Of a stretch of DNA of 64,000 nucleotides, positions 18,692-27,520 are shown piece by piece; position 1 is the stretch's first letter, and every line of letters starts with the position of its first letter. Under the pieces are notes generated by a model that was not told the origin of the DNA, ran no database searches, and saw nothing but the letters and a program-made list of their open reading frames with translations. Origin of the DNA: Roseateles oligotrophus (GTDB lineage: Bacteria > Pseudomonadota > Gammaproteobacteria > Burkholderiales > Burkholderiaceae_C); the NCBI RefSeq assembly GCF_025717515.1, contig NZ_JAJIRN010000008.1:248001-312000 (forward strand), in the 5' to 3' direction. Position numbers and translations under genes: made by a program.

Positions 18692-21037
18692 CTGATGTGT
18701 GGTCGGGCCGGCCAGCAGGGGTGCGGGTCTGGCCGCCGACCAATCGGCATGGCCGGCGCCATAGAACGGCGACAGCGGATGGCCGCTCTGGCCGCCCGGC
18801 ATGCTCAAGCTTGCCTCGTCCTCATGACCGGGTGAGACGACCAGCCGCTGTGATTGGCCGAAGGCCGGATGCGCGACGCGGGGGAGGTGAGAGTCGCCGC
18901 TTTGCGGGCTTGAGGGCATGTCCAGCAAAATCGACAGGGCCGGGATGGCCTTTGACATCACATGCTGAATGCGGCTGGCATTGTGCTCACCCCATGTGGC
19001 TTGGGCAAGCGGACGTTTTCCGTCCGAGGTCAGCTCCTTCAGCGCTGCATCGACCTGTGCCAACAGCATCGCATCCCAACTGGCAAAACCCGGCGGAAGC
19101 AAGTGGGCGGGGTGTTCATTCAATGCTTGCACGGCGCTGTATTCGAACTGCGCGCCTGCTTTGAAGCTGCGCTTGTTGTCGGCCTGCATGGTGCCCAGAA
19201 AAGGGGTTGTCCAGGCGGTCCAGAGTGTGTCCAGTGTGCGCAGACGCACCGTGCGAATCAGGCGGTAGCCGACCTGATCGGCATCCGCGCGGCCGTTCCA
19301 TTGCGCCAGCTGGGCGGCGGCTTGCGCATGGGCCGGGCTGCTTGCCAGCAAGGGGCGCAGGCGAGTCGCCCAGGTCTTGATCAAACGGGCCTCGGCATCG
19401 AAATGAATCGCCCCCAGGCTGCTTTGGTCGTGGCTGGCACGCTCACTCAGGCGGTCGCGAATCTGCTGCGCTCGAGCACCCAGGGCAAAACCGCCGTCAC
19501 CGATGGCCTGGCCACCGGCCCCTGCAAGTTGCCGGTTATTGGCGGTCCAGAGTTGGCCATTGGCTGGGTTGAGAATCTTCGGGTAGTCGGGCAAGCTCAG
19601 CCATCGGTGAGTGGCCGGTGTGGGGGGTTGAAAGCGCGCGTAGCCCGCATCCATATTTGCTTGCTCCCACAAGCGGCCGGCCAGGGTCCAGCCGATCTGC
19701 CCCTTGGCATCGGCGACCAGGATGTTCTGGTGCGGGATGCCGGACTGCTGCGCGACCTGCAAGGCGCTCGGGGCGTCGCTTGCCCGCAGCATATCGTCCA
19801 AACGCAGGTTGTAGGCATCGCCCCGATGGGCAATCCAGCGCAGCGCATAGCGTTGCCCGTCCCGTTCGCGCACGATTGGCGCGCCGTCGAATTCCTGCAC
19901 CTCCAGCGTCTGCGCCGCAGCCCCTTTGACCGCAATCGTCTCGGCAAAGCCCCGCAGCCTTGCCGCCGGCAATTCGGCCGGCATCTTGATCCAGTCAAAC
20001 CATTGCCCATAGGCATTGGTGAAACCCCAGGCCACGTGGCCATTGGATCCGACTACCAGGCTGGGCATGCCGGGCAGGCTCAGGCCCGCAGCGCGCAAGA
20101 CCTGACCCTCCTGGCCCTTGATCTCGAATTGGGTGCGATACCAGATGCTGGGCACGCCCAGATCGAGATGCATATCGTCTGCCAGGATGGCGCGGCCATT
20201 GCTACTGCGGCTGCCCGCGACGGCCCAGTTATTGCTGCCAATCATGCGGTCTTCGTCACGCGCCATCGCCGGCGGTGCAGGCCAGTGACTTGCCTGCGTC
20301 TTGCGCAAATCCAGTTGTGCCGGGGTCGGCAGGGCGGGCAGGGGCAGCTCGCTGCCGTCCAGCGCCGCATCCCAGGGTCCGCCGCGCGGGTTCAGCCAGT
20401 CGAACATGGCGTCGCCGGCCCGTTCACGCAAGGCGGCACGCTCGAAGCCGGCGTCAATGCTGGCGCCTTGCAGCATCCAAAACATCTCGCTGACGACCAG
20501 CATCGAATCGACGGCGCGCCAAGCCTCGGGCTGGGCCTGCAGCAGCAGGTATTGCCAGGGCCGCAGGCTCAAGGCCGCCAGGCCCGCGTTGACACCGTCC
20601 GTATAGGCTTGGAGCAAAGCCTGGTCGGCGGCCGGCAGCTGCGCGAAGCGCTCGCTCAGGCGGGCTCGCATGCGGTGGCTTCGGCGCTCTTTGTCGCGCG
20701 GCAAGGCTTTGCTGCCAAACAGCGCCGACAACTCGCCGGCCGCCGAACGCCGGGTCAGGTCCATCTCGAAAAACCGTTCCTGTGCGTGCAAGAAGCCCAG
20801 GCCGCGGGCCAGGTCGGGCCGGTTCTCGCCGCGCAACACGGCGGTGCCCAAGGCGTCGCGTTCCAGGCTCAGCGGCGCGTTCAGTCCGGGCAATGTGATG
20901 CTGCCGTCCAACTGCGGCAGGCTGGCGCGCAGGGCAAGCCAAGCACTCAAGCCAGTCAAAACGATCACGGCAGCGGCGCCGACAAGCAATCGGGGCGCCC
21001 AGCGGCGCGGTCTGTTAGGGCTAGTCATGGCGACCAT
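18668..21037 (-). CDS. penicillin acylase family (S45) N-terminal nucleophile hydrolase
   Basis: A 789-residue Ntn-hydrolase precursor. An N-terminal membrane/signal segment (about 15-36) is followed by the alpha subunit, a linker, and the beta subunit beginning at the nucleophile Ser268 in RMIGSNNWAVAG, preceded by Gly as in self-processing members. Downstream ILADDMHLDLGVPSIWY is the S45 hallmark. Typical activities are deacylation of beta-lactams or N-acyl-homoserine lactones; the actual substrate is unknown. An ATG three codons inside (21028) is an equally possible start, neither with a clear ribosome site. A cupin gene lies 54 bases upstream on the same strand. Confidence 0.88.
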   Translation of the reverse strand: MVAMTSPNRPRRWAPRLLVGAAAVIVLTGLSAWLALRASLPQLDGSITLPGLNAPLSLERDALGTAVLRGENRPDLARGLGFLHAQERFFEMDLTRRSAAGELSALFGSKALPRDKERRSHRMRARLSERFAQLPAADQALLQAYTDGVNAGLAALSLRPWQYLLLQAQPEAWRAVDSMLVVSEMFWMLQGASIDAGFERAALRERAGDAMFDWLNPRGGPWDAALDGSELPLPALPTPAQLDLRKTQASHWPAPPAMARDEDRMIGSNNWAVAGSRSSNGRAILADDMHLDLGVPSIWYRTQFEIKGQEGQVLRAAGLSLPGMPSLVVGSNGHVAWGFTNAYGQWFDWIKMPAELPAARLRGFAETIAVKGAAAQTLEVQEFDGAPIVRERDGQRYALRWIAHRGDAYNLRLDDMLRASDAPSALQVAQQSGIPHQNILVADAKGQIGWTLAGRLWEQANMDAGYARFQPPTPATHRWLSLPDYPKILNPANGQLWTANNRQLAGAGGQAIGDGGFALGARAQQIRDRLSERASHDQSSLGAIHFDAEARLIKTWATRLRPLLASSPAHAQAAAQLAQWNGRADADQVGYRLIRTVRLRTLDTLWTAWTTPFLGTMQADNKRSFKAGAQFEYSAVQALNEHPAHLLPPGFASWDAMLLAQVDAALKELTSDGKRPLAQATWGEHNASRIQHVMSKAIPALSILLDMPSSPQSGDSHLPRVAHPAFGQSQRLVVSPGHEDEASLSMPGGQSGHPLSPFYGAGHADWSAARPAPLLAGPTTHQLQALARK

Positions 21038-21091
21038 TGTGGCCGCGTGGGCTGCTGCGTTCGGCCGGGGTTTCCCTGCCCCGGCGGGCGA

Positions 21092-21421
21092 TCAAATCTT
21101 GTGAACCAGGGTCAGCAAGAGGCTGCTGTCCAATTCCGCAACGACCGCGTGGGCCTCGCTGGCCCGCAGCATGGTCAACTGCCCCGCACTGAGCGGCAGA
21201 TGGGTGCCATGCATATCTAGGCGAACTCGCCCGGCCAGGCATTGAATGCACAACTCGCCGGCCAATTTGTGCTCGCTCAAACGCTGGCCGGCAGGCAGCA
21301 AGAGGTGCAGCAACTGCAGTTGATCGGCCTTGATCAGACTGGTGCTTTGGGCCTCGGCGTTGTATTCGGTCAATGCCTTCAGGTCGATCAATTGTCCGAG
21401 GCTTGCGTGTTGAATCGCCAT
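21092..21421 (-). CDS. small cupin-fold protein
   Basis: A 109-residue protein with the shape of a single cupin barrel: LLLPAGQRLSEHKLAGELCIQ (motif 1, degenerate), GRVRLDMHG and LSAGQLTMLRASEAHAVVA (motif 2). The metal-binding histidines are incomplete, so it may be a non-enzymatic binding protein. The frame extends to 21514, but the ATG at 21421 has a strong GAGGAGA six bases upstream and is the true start. It is divergent from the patatin gene across 67 bases and probably co-transcribed with the acylase gene downstream. Confidence 0.75.
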   Translation of the reverse strand: MAIQHASLGQLIDLKALTEYNAEAQSTSLIKADQLQLLHLLLPAGQRLSEHKLAGELCIQCLAGRVRLDMHGTHLPLSAGQLTMLRASEAHAVVAELDSSLLLTLVHKI

Positions 21422-21488
21422 GCTGGTCTCCTCATACGGGCTGTTGACGCCCGAAGCTCGATTGTGTTGCAGGTGTCTAGAATCGGCC

Positions 21489-22436
21489 ATGCCCATTTCA
21501 ATTTCCTTCGCCACGGCGCTGCCTCGCTGCCGCCGCTGGTTGACGCTCTTTCTGCTGAGTTCACTGCTCGCTGCTTGTTCACATGCACCCTTGGTGCCGA
21601 GCGTGCCGGTGCCGGTTATTGCGGAACCCTCGCCGGCGCGAACCGCCCCGGTTCAGCCCATCCCTCCCCGCATCGGCCTGGCATTGGGCGGTGGCGCCGC
21701 GCGCGGCTTTGCGCATATCGGCGTGATCCAGGTCTTGGAAGAGCAGGGCATCAAGGTCGATCTGGTTGCCGGCACCTCCGCGGGCAGCTTGGTGGCTGCG
21801 CTCTATGCCTCCGGTTTGACCGGCCGCGAGATGGCCACCTTGGCCGAAAGCATGGATGAGGGCGCCATCACCGACTGGGCTTTCCCGACCCGCGGTCTGA
21901 TCCGTGGTGAGGCTCTGGCGCGTTATGTGCGTGAGAAAACCGGCGGCAAACAGATCGAGCAAATGAAGCTGCCATTGGGCATCGTGGCGACCGATTTGTC
22001 GGACGGCTCGGGCATCTTGTTCCGGCGCGGCGATACCGGCTCGGCGGTGCGAGCATCGAGCTCGGTGCCGGCCGTTTTTCAGCCGGTCAAGATCGGCAGC
22101 CGCGAGTATGTGGACGGCGGATTGGTGGCGCCGGTGCCGGTGCGTTATGCCCGCCAAATGGGGGCCGAGTTGGTGATCGCGGTGGACATCACGTCGCCGC
22201 CCGAGGAAAAACCCGGTGCCGACGCGATCCGCATGCTGCTGCAGACCTTCTCCATCATGGGCCGCAGCATCAATAACTTTGAGTTGGGTGACGCCGATAT
22301 CGTGCTGCGACCCAAGCTTGATGGTGTCGGCAGCGCGGACTTCTCCGCCCGCAAGCGCTCGGTGCAGGCGGGGCGCGAGATTGCCCTGGCGATGCTGGCG
22401 CAGATACGCTCCAAGATCTTCATCAAGACTCATTGA
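21489..22436 (+). CDS. patatin-like phospholipase lipoprotein
   Basis: A 315-residue lipid hydrolase anchored as a lipoprotein: the signal peptide ends in lipobox SLLAAC with Cys30. The patatin core has the oxyanion glycine motif LGGGAARGF (about 66-74), nucleophile Ser97 in GTSAG and catalytic Asp in DGGLVAPVPV (about residue 217). It belongs to the RssA-like bacterial branch. The frame is open from 21420, but the ATG at 21489 starts a proper signal peptide. Likely periplasmic or outer-membrane acyl-lipid hydrolase. Confidence 0.88.
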   Translation: MPISISFATALPRCRRWLTLFLLSSLLAACSHAPLVPSVPVPVIAEPSPARTAPVQPIPPRIGLALGGGAARGFAHIGVIQVLEEQGIKVDLVAGTSAGSLVAALYASGLTGREMATLAESMDEGAITDWAFPTRGLIRGEALARYVREKTGGKQIEQMKLPLGIVATDLSDGSGILFRRGDTGSAVRASSSVPAVFQPVKIGSREYVDGGLVAPVPVRYARQMGAELVIAVDITSPPEEKPGADAIRMLLQTFSIMGRSINNFELGDADIVLRPKLDGVGSADFSARKRSVQAGREIALAMLAQIRSKIFIKTH

Positions 22437-22468
22437 CACTGTTTCAAGCTTGAACCTGGCCTGCGTTT

Positions 22469-23104
22469 ATGAACCCCAACTCGATCCCGCTGTTCCCGCT
22501 CCAATCGGTGCTGTTTCCGGGGGGCTATTTGCAGCTGCAGGTGTTCGAGACGCGCTATCTGGACATGGTGGAGCGCTGCCATAAGGCCGGGCAAGCATTC
22601 GGCGTGGTGAGTTTGTTGGAGGGCGGCGAGGTGCGCCGTCGGCAGCCCGGTCAGGACGGCTTTGCGCGCGAGCGCTTTAACCTTCTGGGCACACTCGCGC
22701 ATATTTCTGCTTTAGAAAAACCGCAGGCCGGCCTGTACAAGCTGCGCTGTGTGGGGGGGCAAAGGTTCAGGCTGTTGAGCACCGAGCAGGCTTCACATGG
22801 TCTGTGGTCGGGCGAGGCCGAGTTGCTGGCTGACGATGCCGAGGTTGCGGTGCCGGTCGACTTGTTGCCTGCGGCCGAGCTGTTGCAAACCCTGTTGCAC
22901 AAATTGGAACAGGGCGCGGCGGCGCTGGATCTGCCCTTGCAGCCGCCCTATCGGTGGAGTGACTGTGGCTGGTTGGCCAACCGTTGGTGCGAGTTGCTGC
23001 CCTTGCCGCCGGACGAGCGTCAGCGCTTGATGCAACTGGATAACCCTTTGTTGCGGCTGGAATTGGTTGCCGATCAGTTGGACCGTTTGCAAATGCGGCC
23101 CTGA
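22469..23104 (+). CDS. Lon-N (LON substrate-binding) domain protein
   Basis: A 211-residue protein consisting of the N-terminal domain of Lon protease only: IPLFPLQSVLFPGGYLQLQVFETRYLDMV is the family signature (read in two halves), with FGVVSLLEGGEV following. There is no AAA+ or protease domain, so it is a stand-alone substrate-recognition-type protein of unknown role. It lies 32 bases after the patatin gene on the same strand and is followed by a strong terminator. Confidence 0.88.
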   Translation: MNPNSIPLFPLQSVLFPGGYLQLQVFETRYLDMVERCHKAGQAFGVVSLLEGGEVRRRQPGQDGFARERFNLLGTLAHISALEKPQAGLYKLRCVGGQRFRLLSTEQASHGLWSGEAELLADDAEVAVPVDLLPAAELLQTLLHKLEQGAAALDLPLQPPYRWSDCGWLANRWCELLPLPPDERQRLMQLDNPLLRLELVADQLDRLQMRP

Positions 23105-23108
23105 AATG

Positions 23109-23141
23109 GAAAAGGCCCGGTGCAAGCACCGGGCCTTTCTT
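23109..23141. terminator. bidirectional intrinsic terminator
   Basis: Stem AAAGGCCCGGTGC / GCACCGGGCCTTT with a short loop, T-rich on the plus side and A-rich on the other, between the convergent Lon-N and phasin genes. It can serve both. Confidence 0.85.
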
Positions 23142-23190
23142 TGAGCTTTGAATAATGTTGAGGTCAGACCAAGCCGACCTCCCTCATTAA

Positions 23191-23745
23191 TTAGGCAGCG
23201 CGCTTGGCGGCGCGGGCGCCGGTTTGCGATGCCTTGACAGCCGAGTTGGTCGCGGCTTGGAAGTTGGCGGCAGCCACGTCAGCGGCTTGCTTGCCGGCCT
23301 TCTGGACCGACTCAAGTGCGTTGTTGGCGGTGGTGATGGCGTTCTTCACCAGGGCCACCACGTTCTCGGAACCGGCCGGTGCGTTCTTGGCAGCGGTCTC
23401 AACCAGTGCGGCGAACTTGGCTTGAGCGTCGGCCACTTGAGCTTCGGCAGCCTTGGCAACTTCGGCGCTGGTGCTGCTGGTGATTTCTTGCACGTGGCGG
23501 CTGTACGAAGCGGCCTTTTCGGCGCTTGGCTGCAGCAGGGTAGCTTGCAACGCCAGCAACTCTTGAGCGTCCTTGACCGACAACACGGCTTGGGTGGACT
23601 CAACGGCTTCGGCCAGGGCGGTCTTGGCGACTTGCATGTTCAGCTCAACCAACTTCTCAACACCTTGGAAGGCGGTTGTGGTCAGGCCGAAAAGAGTCTC
23701 GACATTGGCTTTGTGGGCGGCGAAGAATTGTTCAGCTGTCAGCAT
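23191..23745 (-). CDS. phasin family protein (copy 1)
   Basis: A 184-residue PHA-granule-coating protein of the PhaP type. The N-terminus [20 protein letters not shown] and the following [15 protein letters not shown] are the phasin signature; the remainder is alanine-rich amphipathic helix with a basic tail (ARAAKRAA). The frame begins earlier at 23814, but the ATG at 23745 has AGGAG nine bases upstream. It binds polyhydroxyalkanoate granules and controls their number and size. A paralogue lies 300 bases upstream on the same strand, each with its own promoter. No PHA synthase is in the window. Confidence 0.92.
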   Translation of the reverse strand: MLTAEQFFAAHKANVETLFGLTTTAFQGVEKLVELNMQVAKTALAEAVESTQAVLSVKDAQELLALQATLLQPSAEKAASYSRHVQEITSSTSAEVAKAAEAQVADAQAKFAALVETAAKNAPAGSENVVALVKNAITTANNALESVQKAGKQAADVAAANFQAATNSAVKASQTGARAAKRAA

Positions 23746-23830
23746 GGTGTGCTCCTGTGTGGGGGGCGACCCCCGGTTGATTTCAAATGAAATTCGTCTT
23801 GCGGATATTCGCAAGCTGCTGCACAGTTAA

Positions 23831-23904
23831 ATGCTGCGCTGCAACAAAATGAATTGTAGGGACTTCAAAATGATTTGCAAGCATTATTTGTTGCGGCGCA
23901 GCAA
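23831..23904 (-). promoter_or_regulatory. phasin copy 1 promoter with two flanking palindromes
   Basis: Reading on the minus strand: -35 TTGCAA (23880-23875), 16-base spacer, -10 TACAAT (23858-23853). A palindrome TTGTTGC-GGC-GCAGCAA (23888-23904, plus-strand reading) lies just upstream and ATGCTGC-GCT-GCAACAA (23831-23847) covers the expected transcription start. The arrangement, with 57 bases between palindrome centres, recurs at the second phasin. A PHA-responsive repressor of the PhaR type is the likely binder by analogy. Confidence 0.75.
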
Positions 23905-23966
23905 ATAACTTTGAAATTCATCGTCCGCCGGGCTGGATTGGCAGCGAGCAAGGGCGCTGCGGACGT

Positions 23967-23995
23967 AAAAAAGCCCGGCGATCGGGCCGGGCTTT
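23967..23995 (-). terminator. intrinsic terminator of phasin copy 2
   Basis: Stem AAGCCCGGC / GCCGGGCTT around a GATCGG loop, with a run of six A on the plus strand that is a T-run in the minus-strand transcript. It follows the phasin stop at 24046. Confidence 0.8.
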
Positions 23996-24045
23996 GTTGC
24001 AATACCCATGGGCCGTGGCCCATGGTCTTGGCTTGGACCTTCTAG

Positions 24046-24603
24046 TTAGGCAGTTGCGCGCTTGCCGTTGCGGGCGGCGGTCTGCGAAGCCTTGACGGCG
24101 GTGTCGGCGGCGGCTTCGAAGTTGGCTTCGGCCACTTCGCTGGCTTGGCGGGCTGCTTGTTGGATCGACTCAAGCGCGCTGTTGGCGGCTGCCACGGCGG
24201 TCTTGACCATGGCGACGGCGTTTTCGCTGCCGGCCGGTGCGTTCTTGGCGGCGCTGTCGATCACGGCGGCAAACTTCGACTGTGCATCGGCGATTTGGGC
24301 TTCGGCGACCTTGCCAATGGCGGCGTTGGTGCTGTTGGCGATGTCATACAGATGACGGCTGTAAGAAGCGGCCTTCTCGGCGCTCGGCTGCAAGAGGGTA
24401 GATTGCAGGGCCAGCAGTTCTTGAGCATCCTTCACGGACATCAGGCTTTGAGCGGACTCGACGGCTTCGGCCAATGCCGTCTTGGCGACCTGCATATTCA
24501 GCTCGACGAGCTTTTCAATGCCTTCGAAAGCCTTGCTTGTCAGACCGAACAGCGTTTCGACATTGGCTTTTTGAGCGGCGATGATTTGTTCTGTGGTCAG
24601 CAT
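24046..24603 (-). CDS. phasin family protein (copy 2)
   Basis: A 185-residue paralogue of the preceding phasin; the N-terminal halves are nearly identical ([38 protein letters not shown]) while the C-terminal alanine-rich helices diverge. A Shine-Dalgarno AAGGAG lies seven bases before the ATG. Tandem duplication with retention of the promoter architecture is the simplest origin. Two phasins may divide labour on PHA granules or provide dosage. Confidence 0.92.
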   Translation of the reverse strand: MLTTEQIIAAQKANVETLFGLTSKAFEGIEKLVELNMQVAKTALAEAVESAQSLMSVKDAQELLALQSTLLQPSAEKAASYSRHLYDIANSTNAAIGKVAEAQIADAQSKFAAVIDSAAKNAPAGSENAVAMVKTAVAAANSALESIQQAARQASEVAEANFEAAADTAVKASQTAARNGKRATA

Positions 24604-24668
24604 GTAGCACTCCTTGATCGGGGTCTACCCCGAGATGGTTGTCTGTAGAATTTCTTCGACAGCGGGAA

Positions 24669-24742
24669 TTGTTGCGCTGCAACAAAGCAAAGTATATGAA
24701 GCTCCGGTAACTTTGCAAGGTCTTTTTGCTGCATTGCAACAA
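24669..24742 (-). promoter_or_regulatory. phasin copy 2 promoter with two flanking palindromes
   Basis: On the minus strand: -35 TTGCAA (24718-24713), 16-base spacer, -10 TATACT (24696-24691). The palindromes are TTGTTGC-GCT-GCAACAA (24669-24685, perfect arms) over the start site and TTGCTGC-ATT-GCAACAA (24726-24742) upstream of -35. Centres are 57 bases apart, exactly as at the other phasin. Confidence 0.8.
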
Positions 24743-24938
24743 GTTAGGGGGAGGGCATAGAAAGACTGGTTTCCTCCGCGACCTTGCTTGCTTGTCGGCC
24801 ATGACACCTGCATGACAGGGCGAGCCCGCCGATGCGGTTATGGTGGGCAGCGTTGGGCTGCATGAGCAGCCCCGAATCCGCCCGCAATGCAAGAATGGGC
24901 AAGCCATTTGCCAACGCCACATCAAAAGGATTGCCCCA

Positions 24939-25652
24939 GTGAATTTGTTTGATACCCCGAGCCCGCAAGACCAAGCCGCCGTGATGGCAGCGATTGAAAC
25001 TCGCCGCTCTATGCGCGCCTTTTTACCCACGCCGGTGCCGCGCAGCTTGATCGAAGAAATCCTGCGCGTCGCCGCTCGCGCGCCCTCCGGTACCAATACT
25101 CAGCCCTGGCAGGTCCATGTGCTGAGCGGTGCCGCCAAGGAGCGCTTGAGTGCGCGCATTCTGGCTGCCCATAACGACCCGGCCGAGCTGAGCAAGCACC
25201 GCGAGGAATATGCCTACTACCCGGTTGAATGGGCATCGCCTTATATCGACCGGCGCCGCAAGGTCGGCTGGGACTTGTACGGTCTCTTGGGTCTGGCCAA
25301 GACCGACCGCGCCGGCATGCACGCTCAACATGGGCGTAACTACCGCTTCTTCGACGCGCCGGTCGGCCTGATGTTCACCATCGACCGGGTGATGCAGCAA
25401 GGCAGCTGGCTGGACTACGGCATGTTTTTGCAGAACATCATGATCGCGGCGCGCGGCCATGGCCTGCACACCTGCCCGCAGGCCGCCTTCACGCAGTTCC
25501 ACCGACTGATTGCCGAGGAGTTGAGCCTGCCCCCGACGCAGATGCTGGTGTGCGGCATGGCGCTGGGCTATGCCGATCCGAACGCGATCGAGAACACGCT
25601 GCAAACCGAGCGCGCGGCGGTGGCCGAGTTCACCCGCTTCTTGGAGGACTGA
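24939..25652 (+). CDS. nitroreductase family protein
   Basis: A 237-residue FMN-dependent NAD(P)H oxidoreductase. Characteristic segments are ETRRSMRAFLPTPVP and ARAPSGTNTQPWQVHVL (FMN contacts) near the N-terminus and ICGMALGYADP-like MLVCGMALGYADPNAIEN at the C-terminus. The start is taken as the GTG at 24939, with an AAGGA ten bases upstream; the frame runs back to 24840 without a better start. It reduces nitro or quinone compounds; the natural substrate is not known. Three bases separate it from the next gene, so the three genes here form one operon. Confidence 0.88.
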   Translation: MNLFDTPSPQDQAAVMAAIETRRSMRAFLPTPVPRSLIEEILRVAARAPSGTNTQPWQVHVLSGAAKERLSARILAAHNDPAELSKHREEYAYYPVEWASPYIDRRRKVGWDLYGLLGLAKTDRAGMHAQHGRNYRFFDAPVGLMFTIDRVMQQGSWLDYGMFLQNIMIAARGHGLHTCPQAAFTQFHRLIAEELSLPPTQMLVCGMALGYADPNAIENTLQTERAAVAEFTRFLED

Positions 25653-25655
25653 GGC

Positions 25656-26633
25656 TTGGCTGCGCGACAAAAAGTGCTGGTGGCCCGGCGCATCTTTCCC
25701 GACATTGTGGCCAGGCTGAGCGAACAATTCGAGGTCGAGGAACCGCTCGACGACACGCCCTTGCCGCAGCCAGAGTTGATCCGCCGCCTAGCCGGCAAGG
25801 CCGGCTTGTTTGCCACCGGCACCGAGCTGATCGATGCAACGCTGTTGGCGGCCTGCCCGGATCTGCGCGCGGTCTGCCTGATGACGGTCGGCCACAACAA
25901 TGTCGATCTGGCGGCCTGCAGCGCGCATGGTGTGAGGGTCACTAACGCGCCGGATGTGCTGACCGAGACCACCGCCGACTTCGGCTTCGGCTTGATGCTG
26001 GCGGCGGCGCGGCGCATCACCGAGGCCGAGCATTACCTGCGTGCCGGCCGCTGGGGCCAATGGTCGATCGACCTCTTGGCCGGCGCCGATGTGCATGGTT
26101 CGACGCTGGGCATTCTGGGCATGGGGCGCATCGGCCAGGCGATCGCCCGGCGCGGCGCGTTTGGTTTTGGCATGCAGGTGATCTATCACAATCGCAGCCG
26201 CTTGGCCCCCGAGTTGGAGGCCCCGTTGGGCGCGCAGTGGGTAGCGAAAGACGAGTTGCTGCGGCGCGCTGATCACCTGATCTTGGTCGTCCCCTATTCA
26301 CCGCAGGCCCACCATCTGATTGGCGCCGAGGAGCTGGCGCTGATGAAGCCGAGCGCCACCTTGACCAATATTGCCCGTGGTGGCGTGGTTGACGACGCGG
26401 CGCTGGCCGAAGCCTTGGCCGCAGGGCGTTTGGCCGCTGCCGGCCTGGACGTGTTTGAAGGCGAGCCGGCCCTGAACCCGGCCCTGCTGGCCTTGAGCAA
26501 TGTGGTGCTGACGCCGCATATCGCCAGTGCTTCGCTGCCGACGCGGCGGGCGATGTGCAATCTGGCGGTCGACAACCTGATCGCCTTGCTGAGCGGCGCG
26601 GAGCCGCTGACCCCGCTTAACTTGAAGGATTGA
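25656..26633 (+). CDS. D-2-hydroxyacid dehydrogenase (glyoxylate/hydroxypyruvate reductase-like)
   Basis: A 325-residue NAD(P)-dependent reductase of 2-oxoacids. The Rossmann motif is LGILGMGRIGQAIAR (about 149-163), catalytic Arg in NIARGGVVDD, Glu in VFEGEPA and His in LTPHIASAS; VGHNNVDLAACSAHGV is typical of the GhrB-like branch. The start is a TTG at 25656 with GAGG upstream (MAARQKVLVARR); no ATG is suitably placed. It stands between nitroreductase and glutathione transferase genes in a tight operon, which hints at redox or detoxification metabolism. Confidence 0.9.
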   Translation: MAARQKVLVARRIFPDIVARLSEQFEVEEPLDDTPLPQPELIRRLAGKAGLFATGTELIDATLLAACPDLRAVCLMTVGHNNVDLAACSAHGVRVTNAPDVLTETTADFGFGLMLAAARRITEAEHYLRAGRWGQWSIDLLAGADVHGSTLGILGMGRIGQAIARRGAFGFGMQVIYHNRSRLAPELEAPLGAQWVAKDELLRRADHLILVVPYSPQAHHLIGAEELALMKPSATLTNIARGGVVDDAALAEALAAGRLAAAGLDVFEGEPALNPALLALSNVVLTPHIASASLPTRRAMCNLAVDNLIALLSGAEPLTPLNLKD

Positions 26634-26637
26634 ACCC

Positions 26638-27516
26638 ATGACTGACCGCTTGAATGCCTATGCGCCGCCCAAGGTCTGGACCTGGAATAAAGACAACGGC
26701 GGCCAGTTCGCCAGCATCAACCGGCCCATTGCCGGCGCCACGCATGAAAAAGAGCTGCCGGTCGGCCGCCACCCGCTGCAGCTTTATTCACTCGCCACGC
26801 CCAATGGCGTCAAGGTCACGGTGATGCTGGAGGAGTTGCTGGCCTTGGGCCACAGCGGCGCCGAGTACGACGCCTGGCTGATTCGCATCAACGACGGGGA
26901 TCAGTTCGGCAGCGGCTTTGTCGAAGTCAACCCTAACTCCAAGATACCAGCGCTGCTGGACCGCAGCGGGACGCAGCCCATGCGTGTTTTTGAGTCCGGC
27001 GCGATCTTGCTGCATCTGGCCGAAAAGTTCGGCGCCTTCTTGCCCGAGGACGCTGCCGGCCGCGCCGAATGCCTGTCCTGGCTGTTCTGGCAGATGGGCA
27101 GCGCGCCCTACCTCGGCGGCGGCTTTGGGCATTTCTATGCCTATGCGCCGAGCAAGATGGAATACCCGATCGACCGTTTTGCGATGGAGGTCAAACGTCA
27201 GCTCGACGTGCTGGACCGCCGGCTCGGCCTCAGTCCCTATCTGGCCGGTGATCAGTACAGCATTGCGGACATCGCGGTCTGGCCCTGGTATGGCGCGCTG
27301 GCCGAAGGGTTGCTTTACAACGCTGGCGAGTTTTTGCAGGTCGACAGCTATGCGAACGTGCAGCGCTGGGCCAAGCAAATCGCCGCTCGCCCGGCGGTCC
27401 AGCGCGGCCGCATGGTCAACCGCACCTGGGGCGAGCCGGCCAGCCAGCTGTGGGAGCGGCATGAGGCGGCAGATTTCGACAGCAAGACGCAGGACAAAAT
27501 TGTCGCCGCGCCTTGA
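26638..27516 (+). CDS. yghU: YghU-type glutathione S-transferase / disulfide reductase
   Basis: A 292-residue member of the YghU branch of the glutathione transferase superfamily, which in Escherichia coli binds two glutathione molecules and has disulfide-bond reductase activity. The unusually long N-terminus (YAPPKVWTWNKDNGGQFASI), the LATPNGVKVTVMLEEL thioredoxin-fold entry and VNPNSKIPALLD mark this branch. The C-terminal helical domain includes MGSAPYLGGGFGHF. It begins four bases after the dehydrogenase stop. Confidence 0.92.
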   Translation: MTDRLNAYAPPKVWTWNKDNGGQFASINRPIAGATHEKELPVGRHPLQLYSLATPNGVKVTVMLEELLALGHSGAEYDAWLIRINDGDQFGSGFVEVNPNSKIPALLDRSGTQPMRVFESGAILLHLAEKFGAFLPEDAAGRAECLSWLFWQMGSAPYLGGGFGHFYAYAPSKMEYPIDRFAMEVKRQLDVLDRRLGLSPYLAGDQYSIADIAVWPWYGALAEGLLYNAGEFLQVDSYANVQRWAKQIAARPAVQRGRMVNRTWGEPASQLWERHEAADFDSKTQDKIVAAP

Positions 27517-27520
27517 GGTC

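Noticed and set aside
18962-21220. 752-codon plus-strand open frame opposite the penicillin acylase gene
   Set aside because: Long antisense frames are expected in GC-rich genes; the composition is His/Gln/Arg-rich without domains, whereas the minus-strand frame has a clear family.
23191-24603. Phasin pair considered as a mobile or CRISPR-like repeat
   Set aside because: They are two diverged paralogous genes with separate promoters and stops; no short regularly spaced repeats exist.
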